A stretch of DNA of 64,000 bases, taken from contig NZ_GG697143.2 of assembly GCF_000155955.1 (NCBI RefSeq), positions 99,008 through 163,007 on the forward strand, written 5' to 3'. Below the pieces are notes generated by a model that worked only from the letters and a program-made list of their open reading frames with translations, was not told the origin of the DNA and did no database searches. Of this stretch, positions 43,690 to 52,463 are shown piece after piece. This DNA is from Mitsuokella multacida DSM 20544. GTDB taxonomy: Bacteria > Bacillota > Negativicutes > Selenomonadales > Selenomonadaceae. The translations under genes and the position numbers were made by a program. Numbering within the stretch: the stretch's first letter is position 1; the number at the start of each line of letters is the position of its first letter.

Positions 43690-44484
43690 TTAGCTCAACA
43701 GCAGGCTGTCGCTTGTCAGCTCGCTGCCAGCGGCCTTCTCGAACATGGCGAGCAGGTCTTTGACGGTCAGGTGGGCTTTTTCTTCACCGCTGACGTCGAA
43801 GAGGATGTGCCCGTTGTACATCATGATCAGGCGGTTGCCGAGGCGCAGGGCGTCGCGCATGTTGTGGGTGATCATCAGGGTGGTGAGCTGCTGCTCGCGG
43901 ACGATGCTCTCGGTCAGGGCCAGCACTTTCTCGGCGGTCTTGGGGTCGAGGGCTGCGGTGTGCTCGTCGAGCAGCAGGAGTTTTGGCTTGGCCATCGTGG
44001 CCATCAAGAGGGTCAGGGCCTGGCGCTGGCCGCCGGAGAGCAGGCCGACCTTTGATTCGAGCCGGTCTTCGAGGCCGAGCTTGAGTCCTGCCAAGAGCTC
44101 GCGGAAGTGTTCGCGGTCCTTGGCGGAGGAGCTCCAGCGCAGGGTCGGACGGCGTCCGCGGCGGGCGGCAATCGCGAGGTTTTCCTCGATCATCATGCCG
44201 GCCGCCGTGCCCATCATCGGGTCCTGGAAGACGCGGCCGATGAACTTGGCGCGCTTGTGCTCCGGCCATTTCGTGATGTCAGTGCCGGCAATCTCGATCG
44301 TGCCCTCATCGACGGGATAGGTGCCCGCGATGGAGTTCATCAGGGTGGACTTGCCCGCGCCGTTGCCGCCGATGACGGTGACGAAGTCGCCGGCGTCGAG
44401 GTGAAGGCTCACGTCGTGCAGGGCCAGCTTCTCGGTGATGGTGCCGGGGTTGAAGGTCTTGGAGATGTGCTTGATGTCGAGCAT
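43690..44484 (-). CDS. ABC transporter ATP-binding protein (TrpXYZ-type importer)
   Basis: A 264-residue ATPase. Walker A is GGNGAGKSTLMNSIAG, the Q-loop is GRVFQDPMMGTAAGMMIEEN (a form typical of this importer class), the signature is LLSGGQRQALTLLMA, Walker B is LLLLDEHTAALDPKT and the switch His is in LMITHNMRDAL. It is the third gene of a minus-strand operon (binding protein, permease, ATPase); its start overlaps the permease stop. The family includes tryptophan/tyrosine importers of Firmicutes, but the ligand here is not known. Confidence 0.9.
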   Translation of the reverse strand: MLDIKHISKTFNPGTITEKLALHDVSLHLDAGDFVTVIGGNGAGKSTLMNSIAGTYPVDEGTIEIAGTDITKWPEHKRAKFIGRVFQDPMMGTAAGMMIEENLAIAARRGRRPTLRWSSSAKDREHFRELLAGLKLGLEDRLESKVGLLSGGQRQALTLLMATMAKPKLLLLDEHTAALDPKTAEKVLALTESIVREQQLTTLMITHNMRDALRLGNRLIMMYNGHILFDVSGEEKAHLTVKDLLAMFEKAAGSELTSDSLLLS

Positions 44485-45368
44485 TATTTCTTCACCGCCT
44501 TCCGCAGTGTATTGAAGCGCGCCTGTATGAGCGGCAGCGAGAGGGCGATGGCGACGAGGATGGCCGTGAAGAGCTTGAGGTCATTCGGCGGCATGCCCAT
44601 CTGCAGGACCACGGCGATGACAGCGCGGTAGACGATAGAGCCGAGAATGACCGAGATCAGGCAGTTCTTGAAGCTCCTCGTGCCGAAGAGCACTTCGCCG
44701 ATGATGACGGACGCGAGGCCGATGACGATCGTGCCGACGCCCATGCCGACATCGGCAAAGCCGTTGCTCTGCGCGACAAGGGCGCCCGACATGGCGACGA
44801 GGCCGTTGGAGAGCAGCAGGCCGAGCACGACCATGGCGTCCGTGTTGATGCCGTTGGCGCGGATCATGTGCGGGTTATTGCCCGTCGCGCGCACGGCTGC
44901 GCCGATTTCCGTGCCGAAGAACCAGTAGTTGAGCACGGCGACGATCAGGACGATGATGGCGCCGATGACGAGCGTCGTCATGCCTTTGTCGAGGCCCGAG
45001 AACTGCCAGATGGTGAAGATCGTGTCCTGCTGCAAAAGCGGCAGGTTCGCCTTGCCCATGATGCGCAGGTTGACGGAGTAGAGCGCAATCATCGTCAGGA
45101 TGCCGGCGAGCAGGGCCGGTATCTTGAGCTTCGTGCAGAGGATGCCCGTGACGACGCCGCCGAGCATGCCGGCGACGCAGGCCGTGAGAATCGCGGCGAT
45201 GGGGTGATAGCCGGCCGTCAGCAGGGTGGCGGCTGTGGCGGCTCCGAGCGGGAAGCTGCCCTCGACGGTCAGGTCCGCGATGTCGAGCACGCGGAAGGTC
45301 AGGTAGACGCCGATGGCGAGCAGTGCCCAGAGCAGTCCCTGTGAAACAGTGGATATGACTAGATCCAT
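44484..45368 (-). CDS. ABC transporter permease (TrpXYZ-type importer)
   Basis: A 294-residue integral membrane permease with about eight hydrophobic segments, of the branched-chain amino-acid/ribose-like permease fold (BPD_transp_2). It begins MDLVISTVSQGLLWALLAIG and has DIADLTVEGSFPLGAATAAT and the later GANP-equivalent GNNPHMIRANGINTDAM. It lies between the binding-protein gene (54 bp upstream) and the ATPase gene (overlapping). The context and family point to uptake of an aromatic amino acid or similar small molecule. Confidence 0.88.
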   Translation of the reverse strand: MDLVISTVSQGLLWALLAIGVYLTFRVLDIADLTVEGSFPLGAATAATLLTAGYHPIAAILTACVAGMLGGVVTGILCTKLKIPALLAGILTMIALYSVNLRIMGKANLPLLQQDTIFTIWQFSGLDKGMTTLVIGAIIVLIVAVLNYWFFGTEIGAAVRATGNNPHMIRANGINTDAMVVLGLLLSNGLVAMSGALVAQSNGFADVGMGVGTIVIGLASVIIGEVLFGTRSFKNCLISVILGSIVYRAVIAVVLQMGMPPNDLKLFTAILVAIALSLPLIQARFNTLRKAVKK

Positions 45369-45422
45369 AGATTTCTCCTTGCTGTGACTGTAGCAGTGAC
45401 TACTGCAACTTCAGTTGTGGCT

Positions 45423-46436
45423 TTATTCGACGACGTCAGCGTCCTTGAGGACATCCTCCGGGAAGGTGATGCCGAGCAGGGCGGCATTGGCCTTGTTGAC
45501 CGTGACCTTGAGGTCCTTGGCCATCTCAATCGGCATTGAGCTCGGCTTCTTGCCCTCGAGGATGTCGGCTGCCATGTGGCCCGTCTGGACGCCGAGCTTG
45601 TAGTAGTCGATGCCGTAGGTCGCGAGGCCGCCGGCCTTGACCATGTTCGGCTCACCGCAGATGACAGGGATCTTGGCGGCGTTTGTGATGTCGATGAGCG
45701 TCGGCATCGCGGAGGCGATGATGTTGTCGGTCGGCTCATAGAAGGCATCGACGGAGCCGACGAGGCTCTGCGCAGCCTGCTGGATGTCGTTGACCGTGGA
45801 GATGGTCGCGACTTTGACGGTCAGGCCCTTCGATTCCGCGTACTCCTTCATGGCTTTGACCTGGACTTCTGAGTTGACCTCGCTCGAGCAGTAGACCGTG
45901 CCAATCGTCTTGGCGTCCGGCTTGATCTTCAGCAGCAGGTCAATCTGCTCTTTGACGGGGTTCATGTCGCTCGTGCCCGTGACATTGCCCTTCGGCTCCT
46001 CATAGGAGGCGACGAGCTTGGCGCCCTCGTAATCCGTGATGGCCGTGCCGACAATCGGGATGTCATGCGTGGCGTTGGCCATCGTCTGGGCCGCCGGCGT
46101 CGCGATGGCGCAAATGAGGTCCATCTTCGCGCTGACGAAGCGCTGGGCGATGTTCTGGAGGTTCGACTGGTCGGCCTGTGCATTCTGGCGGTCAATCGTG
46201 ATGTTCTTGCCCTCTTCGAAGCCGCGTTCCTTGAGGCCGTCGACAAAGCCCTTGTTGGCGGCGTCGAGCGCATTGTGCTCGACGAGCTGGACGATGCCGA
46301 TCTTGTAGTTCTTGCCGCTGCCCGATGAAGCGGACTGGTCACCCGAGCCGCAGCCGGCCATGAGCCCGAGGCTCAGCACAGCGGCGGCAGCGAGGGCCAG
46401 AAGTTTGCAGCGCTTGGATACATTGGATAGTCTCAT
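45423..46436 (-). CDS. ABC transporter substrate-binding lipoprotein (TrpX-like)
   Basis: A 337-residue solute-binding lipoprotein of the ABC_sub_bind family. The signal peptide ends in a lipobox (LGLMAGCGSG), followed by KIGIVQLVEHNALDAANKGF and INDIQ/SLVGSVDAFYEPTDN-type segments characteristic of TrpX-like proteins. The frame is open to 46481, but the ATG at 46436 gives a normal signal peptide and has AAAGGTGG upstream. A TATAAT-like box lies upstream in minus orientation and an imperfect GTACAC/GTGCAC dyad lies in the leader (46466-46481). No T-box is seen. Confidence 0.88.
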   Translation of the reverse strand: MRLSNVSKRCKLLALAAAAVLSLGLMAGCGSGDQSASSGSGKNYKIGIVQLVEHNALDAANKGFVDGLKERGFEEGKNITIDRQNAQADQSNLQNIAQRFVSAKMDLICAIATPAAQTMANATHDIPIVGTAITDYEGAKLVASYEEPKGNVTGTSDMNPVKEQIDLLLKIKPDAKTIGTVYCSSEVNSEVQVKAMKEYAESKGLTVKVATISTVNDIQQAAQSLVGSVDAFYEPTDNIIASAMPTLIDITNAAKIPVICGEPNMVKAGGLATYGIDYYKLGVQTGHMAADILEGKKPSSMPIEMAKDLKVTVNKANAALLGITFPEDVLKDADVVE

Positions 46437-46695
46437 GAGGAATCCCACCTTTTCTCTTTGAATCTGTACACTCGCGTGCACGATGAATAGACTCTTATAT
46501 TATACAATGTTACAGATGAAAAATCCATCACTGTTTCTGTAAGATGGACATATTCATGGCATTTATGAGTCGTATCCTGTGGATGACTTTTGACCTATGA
46601 ATCTGAAATGTTCGATGATATAATAGAGGAAGTTTACACGCGATACGAGCAATCCGTGCTGCGGGGAGCGGCACAGAATATGGAGGTTTTTTGTT

Positions 46696-47793
46696 TTGCT
46701 GGCTACACGCGAATATCAAGATATCGAGGCGAAAGTGATGCGCGGGGAGCGCCTGACGCGGGAGGACGGGATAAGGCTTTTCCACTGCCATGACCTTGCC
46801 TGGCTCGGCGCTCTGGCTGACCATGTGCGCCGCGAGAAGTGCGGGGACATCGTCTACTACAATGTCAACTGCCACGTCAATCTGACGAATATCTGCACAT
46901 CCCACTGCAAGTTCTGCGCCTTTGGCCGCGATGCGGACGAGAAGGGCGCTTATGCGATGACGAAGGCACAGGCCATCGCGGTTGTCGAGGACGCCATGCG
47001 CGACCCGAACCTCGCGGGGCTCCACGTCGTTTCGGGGCTCCATCCGACCTGGTCGTTCGAGGATTACCTCGGCATCGTGGAGGCGCTGCACAAGCGCTTC
47101 CCGAAGCTCTACATGAAGGGCTTTACCGGCGTGGAGATCACGCACTTCGCGGAGATCTCGGGTCTGTCCGTCGAGGAGGTCCTTCGGCAGCTGCGCGACC
47201 GCGGCGGCCTGCAGGCCATCGCCGGCGGCGGAGCGGAGATCCTGTCGGACCGCGTGCGCGGCGAGCTCTGCCCGAACAAGGCGACGGCGGATGAATGGCT
47301 CGAGGTGGCGCGCACGGCACACAAGCTCGGCATCAAGTCGAACGCCTCGATGCTCTACGGTCACATTGAGACGCTGGAGGAGCGCGTCGACCACCTGCTA
47401 CGCCTGCGTGCGCTGCAGGATGAGACGGGCGGCTTCCAGACGTTCATCTGCTTCCCGTTCCTGCCGAAGCACACGGAGCTCGGCGAACACGTCAAGCAGA
47501 CGAGCATGTGGGATGACCTGCGCACGATGGCCATCTCACGCCTGATGCTCGACAACTTCAAGAACATCAAGGCGTACTGGGTCATGCTGACGGTGCCGGT
47601 CGCACAGGTCGCACTCGGCTTCGGCGCCAATGACATCGACGGCACGGTCCACAAGGAGACCATCCTGCACGATGCCGGCGCGAAGAGCCCGCGGGCCCTG
47701 AGCGAGGACAACATCATCCGCATCATCAAGGAGGCGGGCCGCATCCCGGCCGCCTGTGACTGCAATTTCAACATCTTGCGCATCATTGAATGA
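46696..47793 (+). CDS. mqnE: Aminofutalosine synthase MqnE (first of two paralogues)
   Basis: A 365-residue radical-SAM enzyme of the futalosine menaquinone pathway, which joins 3-[(1-carboxyvinyl)oxy]benzoate to SAM to make aminofutalosine. The cluster motif is CTSHCKFC within NCHVNLTNICTSHCKFCAFG; downstream are GLHPTWSFEDYLGIV, AGGGAEILSDRVR and QDETGGFQTFICFPF, all typical. The start is a TTG at 46696, nine bases after TGGAGG; no in-frame ATG fits better. An extended -10 TATAAT lies at 46619-46624. A close homologue follows 11 bp later, and mqnC after that. Confidence 0.92.
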   Translation: MLATREYQDIEAKVMRGERLTREDGIRLFHCHDLAWLGALADHVRREKCGDIVYYNVNCHVNLTNICTSHCKFCAFGRDADEKGAYAMTKAQAIAVVEDAMRDPNLAGLHVVSGLHPTWSFEDYLGIVEALHKRFPKLYMKGFTGVEITHFAEISGLSVEEVLRQLRDRGGLQAIAGGGAEILSDRVRGELCPNKATADEWLEVARTAHKLGIKSNASMLYGHIETLEERVDHLLRLRALQDETGGFQTFICFPFLPKHTELGEHVKQTSMWDDLRTMAISRLMLDNFKNIKAYWVMLTVPVAQVALGFGANDIDGTVHKETILHDAGAKSPRALSEDNIIRIIKEAGRIPAACDCNFNILRIIE

Positions 47794-47804
47794 GAGGGAT
47801 AGAT

Positions 47805-48908
47805 ATGAAGCAAATCGAAGCGGCGCGCGCAAGAGCGGCGGCGGGGGAGCGGCTGAGCCTCGAAGATGCCCTGGCGCTCTACGAGGACAATGACCTGCTG
47901 TTCCTGGCGGACTGCGCGCGCAAGGCGAAGGAGCGGAAGAGCGGGCATTGCGTCTACTACACCGTCAACCGCCACATCAACCTAACGAATATCTGCAGCT
48001 CGAACTGCCCGCTCTGCGCCTTCCAGGTGGAGGCGGGCGATGCGCGCGGCTTCGTGATGGAGCCCGATGACATCGAGCGCGTTCTCGCAAAGGCAAAAGA
48101 GACGCCGAACCTGTCGGAAATCCACATCGTCTCGGCACTGCATCCCGACAAGCCGTTCTCGTATTACCGCGCCGTCGTGCGGCAGGTCAAAGCGGCGCTG
48201 CCAGATGCAGACGTCAAGGCGTTCACGCCGGTCGAGATCGTCAACTTCGCCAAGATGACGGGCAAGAGCATCCGCGAGATCTTGACACTGCTCAAGGAAG
48301 ACGGCCTCGACAGCCTGCCGGGCGGTGGGGCGGAGATTCTCTCGGACCGCGTCCGCCAGATCATCTGCCCGAAGAAGGCGACGACGGCGGAGTGGATCGA
48401 GACGATGAAGACAGCGCACAGCCTCGGCATCCGCACGAATGCCTCCATCATGTACGGCCATGTCGAGACGATCGAGGAGCGGCTGCAGCACCTCATCACG
48501 ATTCGCGAGATCCAGGATGAGACGGGCGGCTTCCAGGCCTTCATGCTCTTCCCGTTCCATCCGGCGCACACGAAGCTCGGCGAGGAGTACCATCTGCAGC
48601 GCGTGGGCGCCTGGGAGGACATGAAGATGATGGCGCTCTCGCGCCTGATCCTCGACAACATCGACCACGTCAAGGCGTTCTGGATCATGCTGACGATGCC
48701 GGTCGCGCAGCTCGCGCTCGGCTTCGGCGCCGACGACCTCGACGGCACGATCGGCGAGGAGAAGATCATCCATGCGGCAGGCGCGCGGACGAAGCCTGGC
48801 ATCACGCGCACGCAGCTCGAGAAGATCATCCGCGAGGCAGGCTACGAGCCCGTCGAACGCGACACATTCTATCGGCCAATCGGCGGCAGAGAGGAGCAGG
48901 GCGTATGA
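47805..48908 (+). CDS. Aminofutalosine synthase-like radical SAM protein (second MqnE paralogue)
   Basis: A 367-residue radical-SAM protein colinear with the preceding MqnE. The cluster motif is CSSNCPLC, and GGGAEILSDRVRQIICPKKA and QDETGGFQAFMLFPF match the first copy, but the two differ in many positions (for instance SSNCPLCAFQVE versus TSHCKFCAFGRD), so this is an old duplication, not a recent one. The ATG at 47805 follows GAGAGGGAT. Its stop overlaps the mqnC start (ATGA). It may be the true MqnE, a partner, or have a shifted substrate. Confidence 0.85.
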   Translation: MKQIEAARARAAAGERLSLEDALALYEDNDLLFLADCARKAKERKSGHCVYYTVNRHINLTNICSSNCPLCAFQVEAGDARGFVMEPDDIERVLAKAKETPNLSEIHIVSALHPDKPFSYYRAVVRQVKAALPDADVKAFTPVEIVNFAKMTGKSIREILTLLKEDGLDSLPGGGAEILSDRVRQIICPKKATTAEWIETMKTAHSLGIRTNASIMYGHVETIEERLQHLITIREIQDETGGFQAFMLFPFHPAHTKLGEEYHLQRVGAWEDMKMMALSRLILDNIDHVKAFWIMLTMPVAQLALGFGADDLDGTIGEEKIIHAAGARTKPGITRTQLEKIIREAGYEPVERDTFYRPIGGREEQGV

Positions 48909-49930
48909 GACTGACAGAACGAGAGGGCGAGGCGCTGCTGCGCGAGGGCGACCTCATCGCACTCGGGCGCGAGGCGGACAAAATCCGCCAGCAGCGCTTC
49001 GGCAATACGACGACGTTCATCATTGACCGCAACATCAACTACACGAATGTCTGCGTCAATGAGTGCCGCTTCTGCGCGTTCTTCCGGCGGCAGGGCAGCA
49101 AGGACGCCTATCTGCTCACGCACGAGGAGATCCTCGAGAAGGTGCGGGAGACGGTGGAAGCCGGCGGCACGCAGGTCATGATACAGGGCGGGCTCTATCC
49201 GGAGCTCGGCCTCGCGTATTACGAGAAGATGTTGCGCCTCATCAAGGAGCACTTCCCGACCATCACGATCCATTCCTTCACGGCGACGGAAATCCAGCAC
49301 TTCGCGCGCGAGGCGGGCCTGTCCAACCTCGAGACGCTCAAGCGCCTGCAGGCGGCCGGCCTCGACAGCCTGCCGGGCGGCGGCGCGGAAATCCTCGTCG
49401 ATGAGGTGCGCCGCAAGGTCAGCCCCAAGAAGATCATGACGGATGACTGGCTGCACGTCATGGAATGTGCGCATTCCATCGGCATGGAGAGCACGGCGAC
49501 GATGGTCATCGGCTTCGGTGAGACGATGGCGCAGCGCATCGAGCACATGGAGAAGGTGCGGCGCCTGCAGGACAAGACGGGCGGCTTCCGCGCATTCATC
49601 ACCTGGACGTTCCAGCCGGGGCACACGGAGCTCGGCGGCGAGAAGACGTCGAGCTGGGACTACATGCGGACGCTGGCGCTCTCGCGGCTCTACATGGACA
49701 ACATCGCGCACATCCAGGGCTCATGGGTCACGCAGGGGGAGCGCATCGGCCAGCTGACGCTCGGCTTCGGCGCCGACGACGCCGGCAGCATCATGCTCGA
49801 GGAAAACGTCGTGCGGGCGGCGGGCACGCTCTACGACATGTCGACCAAGAAGATGGTACGGCTCATCGAAGGGGCGGGCAGAGAGGCCGCGCAGCGCGAT
49901 ACCGAGTACAATATCATACGACGTTTTTGA
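48905..49930 (+). CDS. mqnC: Cyclic dehypoxanthinyl futalosine synthase MqnC
   Basis: A 341-residue radical-SAM enzyme that cyclises dehypoxanthine futalosine in menaquinone synthesis. The cluster motif is CVNECRFC, preceded by RNINYTNV; IQGGLYPELGLAYYEKMLR, GGGAEILVDEVRRKVSPKK and the C-terminal FGADDAGSIMLEENVVRAAG are characteristic of MqnC as opposed to MqnE. The start overlaps the stop of the second MqnE paralogue. It is followed directly by the tandem 186-bp repeat array. Confidence 0.94.
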   Translation: MRLTEREGEALLREGDLIALGREADKIRQQRFGNTTTFIIDRNINYTNVCVNECRFCAFFRRQGSKDAYLLTHEEILEKVRETVEAGGTQVMIQGGLYPELGLAYYEKMLRLIKEHFPTITIHSFTATEIQHFAREAGLSNLETLKRLQAAGLDSLPGGGAEILVDEVRRKVSPKKIMTDDWLHVMECAHSIGMESTATMVIGFGETMAQRIEHMEKVRRLQDKTGGFRAFITWTFQPGHTELGGEKTSSWDYMRTLALSRLYMDNIAHIQGSWVTQGERIGQLTLGFGADDAGSIMLEENVVRAAGTLYDMSTKKMVRLIEGAGREAAQRDTEYNIIRRF

Positions 49931-49940
49931 TTCGTGGCGT

Positions 49941-50498
49941 GGGGCGGGGCATGCATTCCGGCTTCGTCGCATCGCTGAATGAGCCCTATGGTGAGGCTCT
50001 GGCCATTGAGGCGAGTTCGCCGCCTGCCGCGGCGTTCTGACATCGGCTTTCCAGGCGGATGCGGAGTAGGGCTCAGCCCTGCGGGCAATCGCTCTGCTCC
50101 TGCAGGCGGAATGCATGCCCCGCCCCTAGAGACTGCGTGCATTCCGGCTTTGTCGCATTGCTGAATGAGACCTATGGTGCGGCTCTGCCCATTGAGGCGA
50201 GTTCGCCGCCTGCCGCGGCGTTCTGACATCGGCTTTCCAGGCGGATGCGGAGTAGGGCTCAGCCCTGCGGGCGGTCGCTCTGCTCCTGCAGGCGGAATGC
50301 ATGCCCCGCCCCTAGAGACTGCGTGCATTCCGGCTTCGTCGCATCGCTGAATGAGTCCTATGGTGCGGCTCTGCCCATTGAGGCGAGTTCGCCGCCTGCC
50401 GCAGTGTTCTGACATCGGCTTTCCAGGCGGATGCAGAGTAGGGCTCAGTCCTGCGGGCTATCGCTCTGCTCCTGCAGGCGGAATGCATGTCCCGCCCT
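49941..50498. repeat. Tandem array of three 186-bp units with terminal inverted repeats (copies B, C, D)
   Basis: Three head-to-tail units of exactly 186 bp fill 558 bp. Copy B has perfect 20-bp terminal inverted repeats, GGGGCGGGGCATGCATTCCG (49941-49960) and CGGAATGCATGCCCCGCCCC (50107-50126); copies C and D keep the right end and a shortened left end (GTGCATTCCG at 50137 and 50323). Units are nearly identical and share the inner hairpins and order of copy A at 43.3 kb. The unit length is a multiple of 3, so open frames run through the array on both strands, but no ribosome site or codon pattern supports a protein. Confidence 0.9.
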
Positions 50499-50627
50499 CA
50501 GCGAATACCTGCAATTGAGCGCGCCTAAAAATGGACTGAACTAAGGCCGGGGTGGTGTGTGCCGCCTGCAGCCGCGCAGTGACTGCCCGAAGGGCTGGGG
50601 CCCGAGGTAGGAAAGAGAGGTAGTATC
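50499..50627. other. Leader of the phosphorylase gene
   Basis: 129 bp between the repeat array and the next gene. It contains GC-rich hairpin-forming text (CTGCCCGAAGGGCTGGGGCCC near 50582 is partly self-complementary) and ends in a GGAAAGAGAGG ribosome site. No promoter was singled out; read-through from mqnC across the array is possible. Confidence 0.4.
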
Positions 50628-51497
50628 ATGATAAATGAACAGCAGGCAGTGAAAGCAGAGATCCCGCGTGCGGATTATGCCGTCGTGGGCGGTTCGGGCA
50701 CGCTCTCGAGCGATTTCCCGCGCAATCTGCCGGATGAAGACGTGAAGATCCTTGAGGACAATCTGTATTTCGAGACGCCGTACGGCAAGAGTCCCTCGAT
50801 GCGGCTCTTCTGCGTCGGTGAGAAGCATGTGCTGACGGTGCGCATGCACGGCTGGCGCTCGGGCGTGACGCGCGCCGATGCTTCGCGCCAGGTCTTCTGG
50901 GTCTTCCGCGAAGCGGGCGTCAAGCGCATCATCTCGGAGGGCGGCGTCGGCACGGTCAATAAGCTCCTCGACCTGCGCGACTTCATCATCCCCGACGATT
51001 ACCTCGACCTCTCAGTGCGCAAGGACGTCATGCTCGACGGGCGTTACCTGCTCGTCATGCGCGACGCACTCTGCCCCGAGATGCGTGAGGCGCTGATCAA
51101 GGCGACGAAGAAGCGCTTCACGGGGCGCGTCTTCACGCGCGGCACCTACGCCGTGACGGACGGCCGCCACTTCGAGAGCCCGGCGGAAGTCGCGATGATG
51201 AATGGTCATGCCGACATCGTCGGGCAGAGCATCGCGCCGGAGGTCTACCTCGCGCGCGAGATCGGCGCCTGCTATGCCGGCCTCTACTTCACCGTCAACT
51301 ACGGCGAGGGCATCCGCAAGGCCTGGTCGCATCAGGACATGGCCGACATCTTTTACGACGACGCGCCTATGATCGGTGAGATCATCCTCGAGACCATCCG
51401 CACGGTCGCGGCCGACGAACGTCACTGCGAGTGCCTCTCCCTGCGCAAGGAGACCCTTCTCAAAGATGTCTACAATGAGGTCTCGTCCAAGGGATAA
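50628..51497 (+). CDS. MTAP/PNP-family nucleoside phosphorylase
   Basis: A 289-residue member of the 5'-methylthioadenosine phosphorylase / purine nucleoside phosphorylase family. It has the N-terminal phosphate-binding VVGGSGTLSSDFP, RMHGWRSGVTRADASRQVFW, ISEGGVGTVNKLLDLRDFII, and the substrate-loop region APEVYLAREIGACYAGLYFT that matches the PEVxLAxE-xxxCYA pattern of MTAP. Its position after mqnE-mqnE-mqnC raises the possibility that it removes the base from aminofutalosine or methylthioadenosine in the menaquinone route, where other bacteria use MqnB or MTA nucleosidase; that is inference. A strong terminator follows. Confidence 0.82.
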   Translation: MINEQQAVKAEIPRADYAVVGGSGTLSSDFPRNLPDEDVKILEDNLYFETPYGKSPSMRLFCVGEKHVLTVRMHGWRSGVTRADASRQVFWVFREAGVKRIISEGGVGTVNKLLDLRDFIIPDDYLDLSVRKDVMLDGRYLLVMRDALCPEMREALIKATKKRFTGRVFTRGTYAVTDGRHFESPAEVAMMNGHADIVGQSIAPEVYLAREIGACYAGLYFTVNYGEGIRKAWSHQDMADIFYDDAPMIGEIILETIRTVAADERHCECLSLRKETLLKDVYNEVSSKG

Positions 51498-51511
51498 GAC
51501 CCCATATAAGG

Positions 51512-51573
51512 AAACGAGCTGTGCATCACATTTCGCAAGCAGCGAAGTGCGGTGCACAGCTCGTTTTGTCTTT
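51512..51573. terminator. Terminator between the phosphorylase and response regulator genes
   Basis: Arms AAACGAGCTGTGCA and TGCACAGCTCGTTTT enclose a smaller stem (TTTCGC with GCGAAG), followed by a T-rich end; it can serve both converging genes. Confidence 0.88.
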
Positions 51574-51584
51574 GAGGATATTCA

Positions 51585-52463
51585 TCAGGGCTCAAGCGAG
51601 GCGGCGTAGAGCGCTTGGATGAACTTCTTGGTATTGATGTGGACCTTGGAAATCTGCGGCTTCTCGTTCTGCTGAATCGTGCGCATGATGCTGCAGACCT
51701 CCGCGTAGTCGAAGTAGAAGGGCGCGTACTCTTCGAATTTTGGGTTCGTGTAGTCGACGACGCCCATCGAGGCCGTGCTGACCATGGCCTGGAATACGGC
51801 GCGGCGCAGGCGCTGCTCGATGGTCTTGGCCTCCTTCTGGATGTTCTCGGCGGCGTGTTCCTCCGCAATCGCGGTGAAGATCGTCTTGAGCGAGGGGAAG
51901 GTGGAGCTCTTGTGGTGCGCCTGCAGGTAGGCGATGATCTCGAGCAGGTCGTCGTAGCCCGCTGTTCCGGCGACACCGAGCTCCTTGAGCAGCGAGGCGG
52001 CCTTCTGCTGTGGCGTGACCTCTTTTGCTGGTGCCACAGCGACGGCCGGGTTCAGGGTGGTCTGCAGAGTGTTCTGCAGGGTGTGTGCGAAGCGCTCGAG
52101 GCGGATGTATTCTTCAACCGACCGCAGCACGCTGACAATCTCATTGCGGTTCAGTGGTTTCGTGATGTAGGAGTAGACGCCGCTCTCATAGGCCTTGCCG
52201 ATGAGGTCCTTGCTGTCCACCTGCGAGATCATGATGATCTTGCCGGGGAAATCATGGAAGCGGCGCACGGAGTCGATGCCGTCGCAGTCGGGCATGAGCA
52301 TATCGATGATCAGGAGATCGATGTGGCGCGCGATGAGCTCCGTCGTCGTGAGAGTTGCGGCGCTCGGCAGTGATGCGACGACTGTGCCGAGCTCATAGTC
52401 TTCGATAATATCCTGCAGCATGTCGCGGATGGCTTCATCATCGTCGATGAGCATGATGTTCAT
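51585..52463 (-). CDS. Response regulator with YcbB-type DNA-binding domain
   Basis: A 292-residue two-component response regulator. Residues 1-120 form the receiver domain: acidic pocket IDDDEA, phospho-acceptor Asp in LLIIDMLMPDCDG, and the conserved Lys in YSYITKPLNR. The rest (from about residue 155) resembles the YcbB/GlnL output domain (AGYDDLLEIIAYLQAHHKSS, then helical segments with YTNPKFEEYAPFYFDYAEV). B. subtilis GlnL responds to glutamine; here the pair sits next to a dicarboxylate transporter, so C4-dicarboxylate or amino-acid sensing is likely. Its ATG overlaps the kinase stop (ATGA). Confidence 0.88.
   Translation of the reverse strand: MNIMLIDDDEAIRDMLQDIIEDYELGTVVASLPSAATLTTTELIARHIDLLIIDMLMPDCDGIDSVRRFHDFPGKIIMISQVDSKDLIGKAYESGVYSYITKPLNRNEIVSVLRSVEEYIRLERFAHTLQNTLQTTLNPAVAVAPAKEVTPQQKAASLLKELGVAGTAGYDDLLEIIAYLQAHHKSSTFPSLKTIFTAIAEEHAAENIQKEAKTIEQRLRRAVFQAMVSTASMGVVDYTNPKFEEYAPFYFDYAEVCSIMRTIQQNEKPQISKVHINTKKFIQALYAASLEP

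Noticed and set aside
46482..46695. T-box or trp-type leader for the TrpXYZ-like transporter
   Set aside because: No T-box core sequence is present and the leader is short; only an imperfect 16-bp dyad was seen at 46466-46481.
47790..48908. Second MqnE paralogue as an assembly duplication
   Set aside because: The two copies differ at many residues including those around the radical-SAM cysteines, so they are genuinely diverged genes.
49831..50415. A minus-strand ORF with a perfect 62-residue repeat over the 186-bp array
   Set aside because: Open only because the unit length is divisible by three; plus-strand frames are open too, there is no ribosome site, and the diverged copy at 43.3 kb keeps paired ends rather than a reading frame. 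Kept as a structural repeat instead.
49941..50498. CRISPR array
   Set aside because: The 186-bp units are nearly identical throughout, without short repeats and unique spacers, and no cas genes are present.
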